A stretch of 42,401 nt of DNA, taken from NCBI RefSeq assembly GCF_020532805.1, contig NZ_MQTQ01000023.1, forward strand, positions 7,928 through 50,328. Direction: 5' to 3'. The stretch comes from Arthrobacter sp. SO5. GTDB taxonomy: Bacteria > Actinomycetota > Actinomycetes > Actinomycetales > Micrococcaceae. The notes under the pieces are model-generated. The model had not been told where the DNA came from, did no database searches, and saw only the letters and a program-made list of their open reading frames with translations. Below, one piece after another: positions 24,140 to 31,178 of this stretch (the first letter of the stretch is position 1; every line of letters begins with the position of its first letter). The position numbers and the translations under genes were made by a program.

Positions 24140-24838
24140 ATGAGGGTTCTGATGGTGGAGGATGAGAAGGTTCTGGCCGATACCGTCCGCCGGGGGCTGA
24201 TCAATGAAGGGTTCGTCGTGGATCTTACTCACGACGGCGTCAGCGGACTCTCCGCCGCCACGGAAAACCCGTATGACGTCATCCTGCTCGATCTGATGCT
24301 GCCGCTGAAGAACGGCTACGACGTCCTGAAGGAACTGCGGCAGCGGAAAGTCTGGACGCCGGTGCTGATGCTCACCGCGAAGGACGGCGAATATGACCAG
24401 ACTGATGCCTTTGACCTTGGCGCCGATGACTACCTCACCAAGCCGTTCAGCTTCCTGGTGCTGGTGGCGCGGATCAGGGCCCTGATCCGCCGGGGAGCGC
24501 CCGAGCGGCCCGTGGTGCTGACGTTGGGGAGCCTGACGCTGGACCCGGTTGACCGCAGCGTCCGCCGCAGCGGCCGGCTGATCAGCCTGACCGCCCGCGA
24601 GTTCGGGTTGCTGCAGTATCTGATGCGCCGGCACGACCAGATCGTCTCAAAATCGGAGATCCTCGATAACGTCTGGGATTCAGCTTATGAGGGCGGGGAC
24701 AACGTGGTGGAGGTGTACATCGGCTACCTGCGGCGGAAGATCGATGCTCCGTTCGGCGTCAGCAGCCTCGCGACGGTCCGGGGGATGGGGTATCTGCTCA
24801 GCGCCGAGAAGATCCCAGAGGGCGCAGCCGGGCAGTAG
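24140..24838 (+). CDS. OmpR-family response regulator
   Basis: A 232-residue two-component regulator. The receiver domain (1-115) carries Glu7-Asp8, the phosphorylated Asp51 in VILLDLMLP, Thr79 and Lys101. The DNA-binding winged helix (~130-222) has SLTAREFGLLQYLMRRHDQIVSKSEIL and the ending VRGMGYLL typical of PhoB/OmpR proteins. It is related to regulators of the CutR/PhoP type. Its apparent kinase is encoded tail-to-tail on the other strand and overlaps it by 41 nt, so the two cannot share a transcript. Confidence 0.94.
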   Translation: MRVLMVEDEKVLADTVRRGLINEGFVVDLTHDGVSGLSAATENPYDVILLDLMLPLKNGYDVLKELRQRKVWTPVLMLTAKDGEYDQTDAFDLGADDYLTKPFSFLVLVARIRALIRRGAPERPVVLTLGSLTLDPVDRSVRRSGRLISLTAREFGLLQYLMRRHDQIVSKSEILDNVWDSAYEGGDNVVEVYIGYLRRKIDAPFGVSSLATVRGMGYLLSAEKIPEGAAGQ

Positions 24839-26312
24839 CCTGGGACGGGACCTGCGGCGGAACCGGCGTCTTCGTAATCGGGAAGACCACCTCGGGGAAG
24901 ACCATCTCGAAACGGCATTCGCCCGCAGGGCCCTCGGTTGCCCGAATGGTCCCCTGGTGAGCTGACATGATGCCCGCCGCAATGGCCAGGCCCAGCCCGC
25001 TGCCTCCGCCCTCCCGGGACCGGCTCTCATCGAGCCGGACAAACCGCTCGAAGATCCGTTGCCGGTCGTCCTCCGGCACCGGATCGCCGTCGTTATCGAC
25101 CGACACGAGAGCCCCCTCGGGGGTGGTGCGCAGGCTGACACGAATCATCGAGAGCGCATGCCTGTCCGCATTGTCGAGGACATTGCGGAGCACCTGCGCC
25201 AGCCGCCGGGCGTCGCCCTTGATCCTGACCGGGGTGAGATCGGCGCTGACCTGGTGCCGGCTTGCCGAGCGCAGGTGGCGGACTTCCTGTGCCACGACGT
25301 CGTCGAGGTCCACGTCCACACTCTCAATGCTCACACCGCCGTCATTCGCCTTCGCCAGCGTCAGCAGGTCGTCGACGAGGTAACGCATGCGGGCAGTCTC
25401 GCCGGCCAGGACATCCTTCATCTGCAGCCACATGGCACCGGACGGATCTGCCGCGGCAATCTCCACGCCGGCGCTCAGGGTCGCCAGGGGGCTCCGCAGT
25501 TCGTGGCTGGCGTCGGAGACGAATTGCCGCTGCTCCCGGTCCGAGGCCTGCAGCCGGTCCAGCATCATGTTCATGGTCTGCGCCAGGGCCTGGAGTTCGT
25601 CCTTGGTGGGCGGAACGTCGACGCGGCCATCGAGGTGCTCGGCGTTGATCCACGCGACCTGGCCGCGGATCTTCTCGACATGTCGCAGCGACCCTCCCAC
25701 CAGCAGCCACACCGCAACCGCGACCACGGCCAGCAGGAGCGGCATGGCGGCAAGCATGAGCCAGGCCACGGTGGCGACGGTCTCGGACTGCACCTGCACC
25801 GACGAGGCGACCACAACCGTGTAATCCCGGACGCCAACCCGGACGCCGGTGGCGACCACATGGAAGTCATCGTTGTTGCCGATGTTGGGGAGGCTGGAAA
25901 CGTCCTGGATCGCGGTCTTTCCGGGGCCGGGACGCAGGCCCGTGAGGGGCAGGACGGAGATCTTCGGCTGCGAACCGGCAACCACATCGCCGGCCGGGCC
26001 CAGAAGCTGCACGAACTGGCCCGCGTAGCCGGTCGACAGGATGTACTCGATCGCATCCTCGATGTCCTGGTCCACCGCGAGCTGCGCTATGACGTCCTGT
26101 GCTTTCTGCCGGGCGGACGATTCGGTCGAGGCGGTCAGCGTCGTCTGCAGGAGGACCAGCCAAATCAGGCCCCCCAGCAGGAGCGCCATCGCGACGACGC
26201 CAACGGCGGCCGCCGTCGTGCGCTTCCGCACGCCCCAGCTGTTCCGGCCGCGGCGGGGCCCGGATTCCGGGGGATCGGACGTCACGTGGTCCATGTTCCA
26301 AGAATGCGGCAC
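24798..26312 (-). CDS. membrane sensor histidine kinase
   Basis: A 504-residue kinase: cytoplasmic N-terminus, helix 33-57, extracytoplasmic sensor of about 125 residues, helix 182-206, HAMP (~207-257), dimerisation domain with phosphorylated His270 in SDASHELRSPLATLS, then an ATPase domain with VLRNVLDNADRHA (N box), SVDNDGDPVPEDD, IFERFVRLD and GGGSGLGLAI. It should phosphorylate the convergent OmpR-type regulator; their 3' ends overlap by 41 nt. GTG 26312 is placed six nt after GGGAGG, which is buried in a perfect hairpin. The sensed signal is unknown. Confidence 0.94.
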   Translation of the reverse strand: MPHSWNMDHVTSDPPESGPRRGRNSWGVRKRTTAAAVGVVAMALLLGGLIWLVLLQTTLTASTESSARQKAQDVIAQLAVDQDIEDAIEYILSTGYAGQFVQLLGPAGDVVAGSQPKISVLPLTGLRPGPGKTAIQDVSSLPNIGNNDDFHVVATGVRVGVRDYTVVVASSVQVQSETVATVAWLMLAAMPLLLAVVAVAVWLLVGGSLRHVEKIRGQVAWINAEHLDGRVDVPPTKDELQALAQTMNMMLDRLQASDREQRQFVSDASHELRSPLATLSAGVEIAAADPSGAMWLQMKDVLAGETARMRYLVDDLLTLAKANDGGVSIESVDVDLDDVVAQEVRHLRSASRHQVSADLTPVRIKGDARRLAQVLRNVLDNADRHALSMIRVSLRTTPEGALVSVDNDGDPVPEDDRQRIFERFVRLDESRSREGGGSGLGLAIAAGIMSAHQGTIRATEGPAGECRFEMVFPEVVFPITKTPVPPQVPSQATARLRPLGSSRR

Positions 26313-26318
26313 CGGCGG

Positions 26319-26340
26319 CCTCCCGACAACAGTCGGGAGG
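26319..26340 (-). promoter_or_regulatory. hairpin enclosing the kinase ribosome-binding site
   Basis: On the minus strand CCTCCCGAC-TGTT-GTCGGGAGG forms a perfect 9-bp stem with a 4-nt loop. Its 3' arm contains GGGAGG, the Shine-Dalgarno sequence, which ends six nt before the GTG start of the kinase gene. When folded the site would be hidden from ribosomes. A second GC stem (7 bp, 26364-26383) lies just upstream. Confidence 0.65.
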
Positions 26341-26393
26341 CACTATTCTTCCGGCCGCTCTTCCCGCCGGTTCACCCCGGCGGCAGCGGTCCG

Positions 26394-26415
26394 GTCCTCT
26401 CAGCGTCCTCTCAGG
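26394..26415. promoter_or_regulatory. 11-bp direct repeats, candidate response-regulator box
   Basis: GTCCTCTCAGC (26394-26404) is followed directly by GTCCTCTCAGG (26405-26415), and a looser third copy, GTGCTCTGGG, begins at 26415. Direct repeats with an 11-bp period are the usual target of OmpR/PhoB-type regulators. The boxes lie about 80 nt upstream of the kinase start, suggesting that the regulator controls kinase expression. Confidence 0.5.
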
Positions 26416-26452
26416 TGCTCTGGGTCACAGTTAGTGCAGGACGAACTGAACA

Positions 26453-26478
26453 GGTTGCGGGATCGGATTCCCTCAACC
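26453..26478. other. inverted repeat of unknown role
   Basis: GGTTGCGGGA (26453-26462) and TCCCTCAACC (26469-26478) pair at 9 of 10 positions around a 6-nt loop. It lies in the 281-nt non-coding stretch between the kinase and HtaA genes; it could be part of a leader RNA or a binding site. Confidence 0.4.
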
Positions 26479-26515
26479 AAGGACCCCGGCCACGTGCAGG
26501 GGACCACGACAGGCT

Positions 26516-26553
26516 ACCGGCCGCACGCTCTCCTCAACCAGTGTGCGGCCGGT
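26516..26553 (-). terminator. probable transcription terminator after HtaA-domain gene
   Basis: ACCGGCCGCAC (26516-26526) and GTGCGGCCGGT (26543-26553) form a perfect 11-bp stem with a 16-nt loop, 40 nt past the stop of the HtaA gene. No T-run follows on either strand, which is common for terminators in actinobacteria. Confidence 0.55.
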
Positions 26554-26593
26554 CATCGTGTGTCCGGAGTTCGTGCAAAGTGCGCAGATGCTT

Positions 26594-27166
26594 TCAAAGC
26601 GACGAAGTAGATCCGCTGCCTGCTTGCCCGGCGGCTGAACCTGGGACCCGGATGATCAGCGGGTCCAGGGGCTGGCCCGCTGCGTACTGTCCGTCGAACA
26701 GCTCGGACCCTTCGGGGGAGACCACCACCTCGACGTGCTCCCAGACAAGGGACCCCTCAAGCTCGCGGGGTTCAGCGGCCCGCACGAAAGCGACCGTGAT
26801 CCGGTCCCGGCCGCTGCCGCCACCGGTGCTGATGGACAGAACCCCCGTGCTGCCGGTGAAGGTGATCCACGGATCCAGCAGCCGCAGCAGCAGCATGCCG
26901 TGATGGCCGCCGAGGCGGACGTCGCCGCGAAAGCGCAGGGACCCTGCAGCGCTTGCGGGGTTGTAGCCGGGGTCGTCTGCGCCCCTGGTGTCTGCGGCGT
27001 CGTCGGGGGCGAAACAGAACAGGCCGGATTCAAGCACTTCTGCACCGTCCGCCGCCGAGACCGAACCGTCCGGCAGGCTGCCGATGTAGTCGATGAAACT
27101 TCGCTTGATGCCCCAGGTCAGGCCCAGCGGAGACATCGGATGAGGCGAGGCGGTGGGTGGGTTCAC
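26594..27166 (-). CDS. single HtaA-domain protein without signal peptide
   Basis: A 190-residue protein whose main part matches the HtaA domain, known from haem-binding surface proteins of corynebacteria: LTWGIKRSFIDYIGSLPDGS at the start, then LRFRGDVRLGGHHGMLLLRL and DPWITFTGSTGVLSI. Unlike the exported HtaA proteins it has no signal peptide or membrane anchor and only one domain, so it is probably cytoplasmic. GTG 27166 is preceded by GGAG at 7 nt; ATG 27136 is an alternative. Transcribed alone, ending at a strong hairpin. Haem binding is possible but not shown. Confidence 0.8.
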   Translation of the reverse strand: MNPPTASPHPMSPLGLTWGIKRSFIDYIGSLPDGSVSAADGAEVLESGLFCFAPDDAADTRGADDPGYNPASAAGSLRFRGDVRLGGHHGMLLLRLLDPWITFTGSTGVLSISTGGGSGRDRITVAFVRAAEPRELEGSLVWEHVEVVVSPEGSELFDGQYAAGQPLDPLIIRVPGSAAGQAGSGSTSSL

Positions 27167-27271
27167 GAAGGTACTCCTGTGGCTAAAAGACTGGTCTCCC
27201 CACGAGCCTAACGGCGGAACGGCGGCGCGGTGAACCGCGGCCCGGCGCCGCGGCGTCGGGCGTATTTCTCT

Positions 27272-27287
27272 CACGGCGTACGCCGTG
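27272..27287. promoter_or_regulatory. 16-bp perfect palindrome between HtaA and protease genes
   Basis: CACGGCGTACGCCGTG is fully self-complementary and lies about 80 nt upstream of the protease start and 105 nt upstream of the HtaA start, in their divergent intergenic region. A TTGACT at 27314-27319 lies downstream. It may be an operator shared by both genes. Confidence 0.4.
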
Positions 27288-27349
27288 CCGGTCTAAGGCA
27301 GGGTGCCCGGTGGTTGACTTGGATAAGAACCGCTTCAAGGAGGTGCACC

Positions 27350-28357
27350 GTGGCTACTGCGATCAGCAGGGCGTCCGGAGCAGATGCGAACGATGAGTCA
27401 GACCCCACGGAATCCCTGCTGGATTCCTATTCCGCAACGGTAATTCGCGTGGCCGAGACGGTTACGCAGCACGTCGCCGCACTCGAAATGACGGCCGGCA
27501 GCGGACGCAACGGCAGGTTCCGGGTGGGGGCGGGCTCCGCGGTCCTTTTCACCGCGGACGGTTACCTCGTCACGAATGCGCATGTGGTCGGTGGTCTGCG
27601 GAGCGGCCATGCGGTCTTCGCCGACGGGACCAGGACGGCAGTGGAGCTCGTGGGTGCAGACCCCCTCTCGGATCTCGCCGTCGTCCGGGGCAAGGCGCCG
27701 ACGGCGACGCCGGCGGACTTCGGTGACGCGGAAGGACTCAAGGTGGGGCAGTTGGTGATCGCCGTGGGCAACCCCCTGGGCCTGTCCGGTTCCGTCACCG
27801 CCGGTGTGGTCAGTGGGCTGGGCCGTTCCATTCCGGTCTGGTCGGGGCGCAACCGCCGCGTGATCGAGGATGTCATCCAGACGGACGCCGCCCTCAACCC
27901 GGGAAGCTCAGGCGGTGCGCTCGCAGACGCCCGGGGGAGGATCGTTGGCATCAATACTGCCGTCGCGGGGGCAGGCCTTGGCCTGGCGGTCCCCATCAAT
28001 GCCACGTCCCGCCGGATCATCGCCGCACTGCTCAGGGACGGCCGCGTCAGGCGGGCCTACCTGGGCCTCGTTAATACGCCCATCCAGTTGCAGCCCAGCG
28101 CCGTGGTCCGGACCGGGCGCCGCGACGGACTGCTTGTGGTCGAAGTCCTCGCTGACTCGCCGGCGGAACGGGCGGGACTGCGTGCCGGAGACGTGCTCTT
28201 GAGCGTTGGCGAGAAATCCGTGTCAAATGCGGAGAGCCTGCAAAAACTCCTATTTGCTGAGGCGATTGGCGAGCCACTGGAACTGGCCGTGCTGCGGGAG
28301 GGAACGGAAATGCGTGTCGTGGCGGTTCCCGATGAAATGACCGAAAAGCAGCCGTAA
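27350..28357 (+). CDS. HtrA/DegP-like trypsin-fold serine protease with PDZ domain
   Basis: A 335-residue S1C-family protease: His78 in TNAHVV, Asp108 in LSDLAVV and Ser187 in NPGSSGGAL make the triad; ALNPGSSGGAL and VGNPLGLSGSVTAGVVSG are typical HtrA segments. One PDZ domain follows (~residues 235-325, with GLLVVEVLADSPAERAGLRAGD). Most actinobacterial HtrA proteins have an N-terminal membrane helix; none is visible here, so this one is either cytoplasmic or exported in another way. GTG 27350 follows a near-perfect AAGGAGGTG site, suggesting strong translation. Role in protein quality control is inferred from the family. Confidence 0.92.
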   Translation: MATAISRASGADANDESDPTESLLDSYSATVIRVAETVTQHVAALEMTAGSGRNGRFRVGAGSAVLFTADGYLVTNAHVVGGLRSGHAVFADGTRTAVELVGADPLSDLAVVRGKAPTATPADFGDAEGLKVGQLVIAVGNPLGLSGSVTAGVVSGLGRSIPVWSGRNRRVIEDVIQTDAALNPGSSGGALADARGRIVGINTAVAGAGLGLAVPINATSRRIIAALLRDGRVRRAYLGLVNTPIQLQPSAVVRTGRRDGLLVVEVLADSPAERAGLRAGDVLLSVGEKSVSNAESLQKLLFAEAIGEPLELAVLREGTEMRVVAVPDEMTEKQP

Positions 28358-28404
28358 GGTGTGTATTGCCGACTGCCGGAATTTGCCGAACTTCCGCCGG
28401 CGAA

Positions 28405-28668
28405 TTAGCCGTTGTAGACGGTGGCCCGGGGGGATTTCGGCGGATCGGGAGACGGCTCGTCGAGGAATGGGTTTCTCCACGCGCCGGCCATCAGGAGATC
28501 CTCGGGCGGCGTGCCGCGTAGTCCACGGTTGACCGGCCCTAGACCGATCGGCAGCCTGCGGATCATCCCGCCTAGCCGGGCACGGCACTCGCGAAGGTGC
28601 CGGCCGCGGGGGCGGGGCACCTGGACGGACGTCAGGCCGAAAGCGCCGCCGGGAGTTGTATGAGCCAT
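28405..28668 (-). CDS. hypothetical protein, 87 aa
   Basis: ATG 28668 follows AGAAGGG at proper distance. The product begins MAHTTPGGAFGLTSVQVPRP, has a basic stretch (RGRHLRECRARLGGMIRRL) and a Pro-rich end PSPDPPKSPRATVYNG. No known motif or membrane segment. It is convergent with the protease gene, 47 nt apart, and its start faces the SARP-type regulator. Confidence 0.55.
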   Translation of the reverse strand: MAHTTPGGAFGLTSVQVPRPRGRHLRECRARLGGMIRRLPIGLGPVNRGLRGTPPEDLLMAGAWRNPFLDEPSPDPPKSPRATVYNG

Positions 28669-29091
28669 GTCCGTACCCTTCTGGGCTGGGGGGACTTCCG
28701 GACGCTCCGACCGTACGGGTCCGGCCTTCTGAAAATCTGGACGCGGCAGTGCGTCATCCACAGGAGCCTGGGTGCGGTTTCGCGGGTTCGTGCGGCCGGA
28801 CGCACGATTACTTGGTGCTTAAATTCTCAGCGGCGTAGGGCTACTTGGCAGGCCGGGCGGATACCTGCAAAAGCCGTTCAGGAACTTACCCGGCAGTACT
28901 TCCCGGTGTACCCGACTTTCCTCCGGGTAAAGAACGCGTAGTTTCATTCCTTGTTGCGCCCCTTTTGGCATGTCACGGTTTCAATGGAAAGCCGGAAGGA
29001 ACAGGGGTCTCAGCACCGCAAAGTTCCGTTGAGGATTCGGCTCTTCGAGATGCGATTAGGTTCGTATTGTCTGGGGAAAACGGAGAACATC
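28669..29091. other. 423-nt intergenic region with TACCCGG-type inverted repeats
   Basis: No convincing gene on either strand. Perfect 8-bp arms TTACCCGG (28886-28893) and CCGGGTAA (28923-28930) enclose 29 nt that contain a further TTCCCGGTGTACCCGA. The repeated TACCCGG/CCGGGTA motif suggests a multi-site operator or an RNA hairpin. It is upstream of the SARP-type regulator (start 29092) and the small gene at 28668, which are divergent; no clear -35/-10 pair can be assigned. Confidence 0.45.
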
Positions 29092-30030
29092 GTGGAAAAT
29101 TTGACAGGTCCATCACCAACTATTTCTGTGCGGCTTTTTGGAACCTTTGAAATTCACCGGGAGGGCAGCACGCTCACCGCGGCGGACATGGGCGGCTGCA
29201 AGCCGCGGCATATCCTTGAAATTCTTTTGCTCAATCTGGGGACACCGGTGTCCAAAACCCGTCTGATTGAAATCCTGTGGGGCGCCGGCGCCACGGATGG
29301 CGCCGTCGCAACCCTGGAGAGCTACGTCAGCGGCATCCGTCGGGCAATCCAGCCGGGCCATACGAAGACCGGCCCGCTCCGCACCGCCAACGGCGGCTAC
29401 GTTCTGGACCCGCAACTCGTGGACCTGGACCTCTGCAACTTCCGCCGGCTGGTCCGTGCTGCCGGCCAGTCATCTCCGGACGAGGCTTACGCGCTTCTGC
29501 TCCAGGCCCTGGAGATCTCGGCCGAGCCGCTGCTGGGCTTTGAACTCGCAGCAGACTGGGCCGATGAGGCCCGGACCCGCCATGCCGCTGAAAAAGTGGC
29601 GGCGCAGATCTTCGCCGCGGAGACCGCCGCCTTCCTGGACAAACCGGACGCCGCCATCCATCTGGCACAGGCCGCCATCCGTTCCGAGCCCCTCAACGAG
29701 AGAGCCTGGACGGTCCTCGTGGCCGGGTACGAACAGTCGGGGCTCCCGGTTGAGGGCCTGTCGGCCTACGATCGTTGCCGCCGGCTCTTCGACCGCGATC
29801 TCGGCTGCACGCCGGGCCCTGCTCTTCAGGCCGCGCATCTGAGGCTCCTGAGGCAACGCGCCGAGGGGAACACCGAACTTTCGGAAGTCCTGGCCGCCTT
29901 GCTGTACCTCGGCGATCGGCTCCATGGGCCCAAGTGTCCGCAGGTGGCCGCGCCCGAATCGCGTCGAATGCAGGAGAATGCCGGCCGCGTCCTCGACTCA
30001 TTCCTTCAACGGGTCCGTGCCGCTGTGTGA
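29092..30030 (+). CDS. SARP/AfsR-type regulator with BTAD domain
   Basis: A 312-residue transcription activator. The OmpR-like winged helix (~10-105) contains VRLFGTFEIHREG, KPRHILEILLLNLGTPVSKTRLIEILWG and LRTANGGYVLDP; the bacterial transcriptional activation domain follows (~110-265, helical repeats including SEPLNERAWTVLVAGYEQSG). A short tail ends the protein. There is no NB-ARC ATPase, so it is the small SARP form. GTG 29092 has GGAG six nt upstream; the frame is open further up but without a ribosome site. SARPs often control secondary metabolism, but no biosynthetic cluster is next to it. Confidence 0.88.
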   Translation: MENLTGPSPTISVRLFGTFEIHREGSTLTAADMGGCKPRHILEILLLNLGTPVSKTRLIEILWGAGATDGAVATLESYVSGIRRAIQPGHTKTGPLRTANGGYVLDPQLVDLDLCNFRRLVRAAGQSSPDEAYALLLQALEISAEPLLGFELAADWADEARTRHAAEKVAAQIFAAETAAFLDKPDAAIHLAQAAIRSEPLNERAWTVLVAGYEQSGLPVEGLSAYDRCRRLFDRDLGCTPGPALQAAHLRLLRQRAEGNTELSEVLAALLYLGDRLHGPKCPQVAAPESRRMQENAGRVLDSFLQRVRAAV

Positions 30031-30112
30031 GCACGCTCAATCCCTGTCCGCCGATGACATTGCCGACCCCGTAGATGCGGGCCGGCTAGGGTTCCGGCGC
30101 CGCACTCCGGAG

Positions 30113-30150
30113 TTAGCTTCATCACGTAGAACGGATTCGTGAAAAGCTAA
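30113..30150 (+). terminator. hairpin downstream of SARP-type gene
   Basis: Outer arms TTAGCTT (30113-30119) and AAGCTAA (30144-30150) pair perfectly, and inside them TCACG (30122-30126) pairs with CGTGA (30138-30142) around an 11-nt loop. It lies 83 nt past the stop and has no T-run. Termination or leader function for the next gene are both possible. Confidence 0.4.
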
Positions 30151-30218
30151 GTCCCGGCGGGCCCCATACTTGAAATGACCCCGGCGAATATTCCCACCGC
30201 CAGGCATGAGGAGGGTCC

Positions 30219-30536
30219 GTGAAAACCTTGAGAATTCTAAAGAGTACCGCCACGAACGAGTACTTTCCGGCCGCGGCCGTGCTGTCCGTCGTGGTTCTGT
30301 TCTGGGCCCTGGGCTTGGTCGGCGGGCTGTCGCTGCTGAGCAAGCACCAGTCGCTGCTGGCGACGATCTCATGGCTGCTGTTCGTCTACGCAGCTGCGGT
30401 GCTTTCACCGCTGGCAGGCCTGCTGGCCGCCGGCGACCTTATCCGTCGCTGGCTGCGCAACAGACAACGGTCCGGAGCAGCGCCGTCCGGCGCAGACCCT
30501 GCCCGCGCAGAACCTGCCGGCACGGCCTCCGCGTAG
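30219..30536 (+). CDS. small membrane protein, two helices
   Basis: GTG 30219 follows GAGGAGGG at 5 nt, a strong site. The 105-residue protein has helices at about residues 17-37 and 46-70, then LIRRWLRNRQRSG and an Ala/Pro-rich cytoplasmic tail. No family recognised. It is convergent with yciO, 9 nt apart, so transcripts may collide or share a terminator. Confidence 0.7.
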   Translation: MKTLRILKSTATNEYFPAAAVLSVVVLFWALGLVGGLSLLSKHQSLLATISWLLFVYAAAVLSPLAGLLAAGDLIRRWLRNRQRSGAAPSGADPARAEPAGTASA

Positions 30537-30545
30537 GCCCGGGCC

Positions 30546-31166
30546 CTACTCGAACCGGGAGGGGTCACCCATGCCGCGGCGCACGACTTCTGCGACGCCG
30601 CTGGAGAAGTCGATGACGGTGGTGGGCTCGGAGCCGCAGTCGCCGGAATCAATCACTGCGTCCAGCACATAGTCCAGCCGTTCCTTGATTTCCCAGCCCT
30701 GGGTCATGGGTTCCTCCTCATCCGGCAGCAGCAGCGTGCTGGACAGCAGGGGTTCGCCGAGTTCAGCCAGCAGGGCCTGGACCACCACGTTGTCCGGGAT
30801 GCGCACGCCGACCGTTTTCTTCTTCGGGTGGAGCAGCCGGCGAGGGACCTCTTTGGTGGCCGGCAGGATGAAGGTGTAGCTGCCCGGGGTGACGGCCTTG
30901 ATGCTGCGGAACACATCGTTGTCGATCTGCACGAACTGGCCCAGCTGGGCGAAGTCCTTGCAGACCAGCGTGAAGTGGTGTTTGGCATCGAGATGGCGGA
31001 TGGTCCGGATCCGGTCCAAAGCGTCCTTGTTCCCAAGTTGGGCGCCCAGTGCGTAACAGGAGTCGGTGGGATAGGCGATGAGGCCGCCTGAACGCACGAT
31101 TTCCACGGCCTGGTTGATGGAGCGCGACTGGGGGTTCTCGGGGTGTACGTCAAAGTATCTCGCCAT
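30546..31166 (-). CDS. yciO: YciO-type protein of the Sua5/YrdC superfamily
   Basis: A 206-residue protein, exactly the length of Escherichia coli YciO and similar throughout: FDVHPENPQSRSINQAVEIV, GGLIAYPTDSCYALG, TPGSYTFILPATKEVPRRLL, VGVRIPDN and PTTVIDFSSG. The superfamily makes threonylcarbamoyl-adenylate for tRNA t6A; YciO differs from the essential TsaC/Sua5 and its biological role is less settled, so I do not call it TsaC. The start has no ribosome site but a TAAGCT six nt upstream. Confidence 0.93.
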   Translation of the reverse strand: MARYFDVHPENPQSRSINQAVEIVRSGGLIAYPTDSCYALGAQLGNKDALDRIRTIRHLDAKHHFTLVCKDFAQLGQFVQIDNDVFRSIKAVTPGSYTFILPATKEVPRRLLHPKKKTVGVRIPDNVVVQALLAELGEPLLSSTLLLPDEEEPMTQGWEIKERLDYVLDAVIDSGDCGSEPTTVIDFSSGVAEVVRRGMGDPSRFE

Positions 31167-31172
31167 GGGACG

Positions 31173-31178
31173 AGCTTA
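31173..31178 (-). promoter_or_regulatory. -10 element for leaderless yciO transcript
   Basis: On the minus strand TAAGCT is followed by six nt (CGTCCC) and the ATG of yciO. The TAA of this hexamer is also the stop codon of the upstream XdhC-family gene, so the promoter is built into the end of the cox operon. Confidence 0.5.

Noticed and set aside
26341..26593. Possible small RNA or tRNA-like gene
   Set aside because: Several stems are present, but no tRNA arms, T-loop or conserved riboswitch core can be built; they are listed as separate hairpins.
30546..31166. Essential t6A enzyme TsaC/Sua5
   Set aside because: Length and sequence follow YciO instead of TsaC or the longer Sua5, so the essential role should not be assumed.
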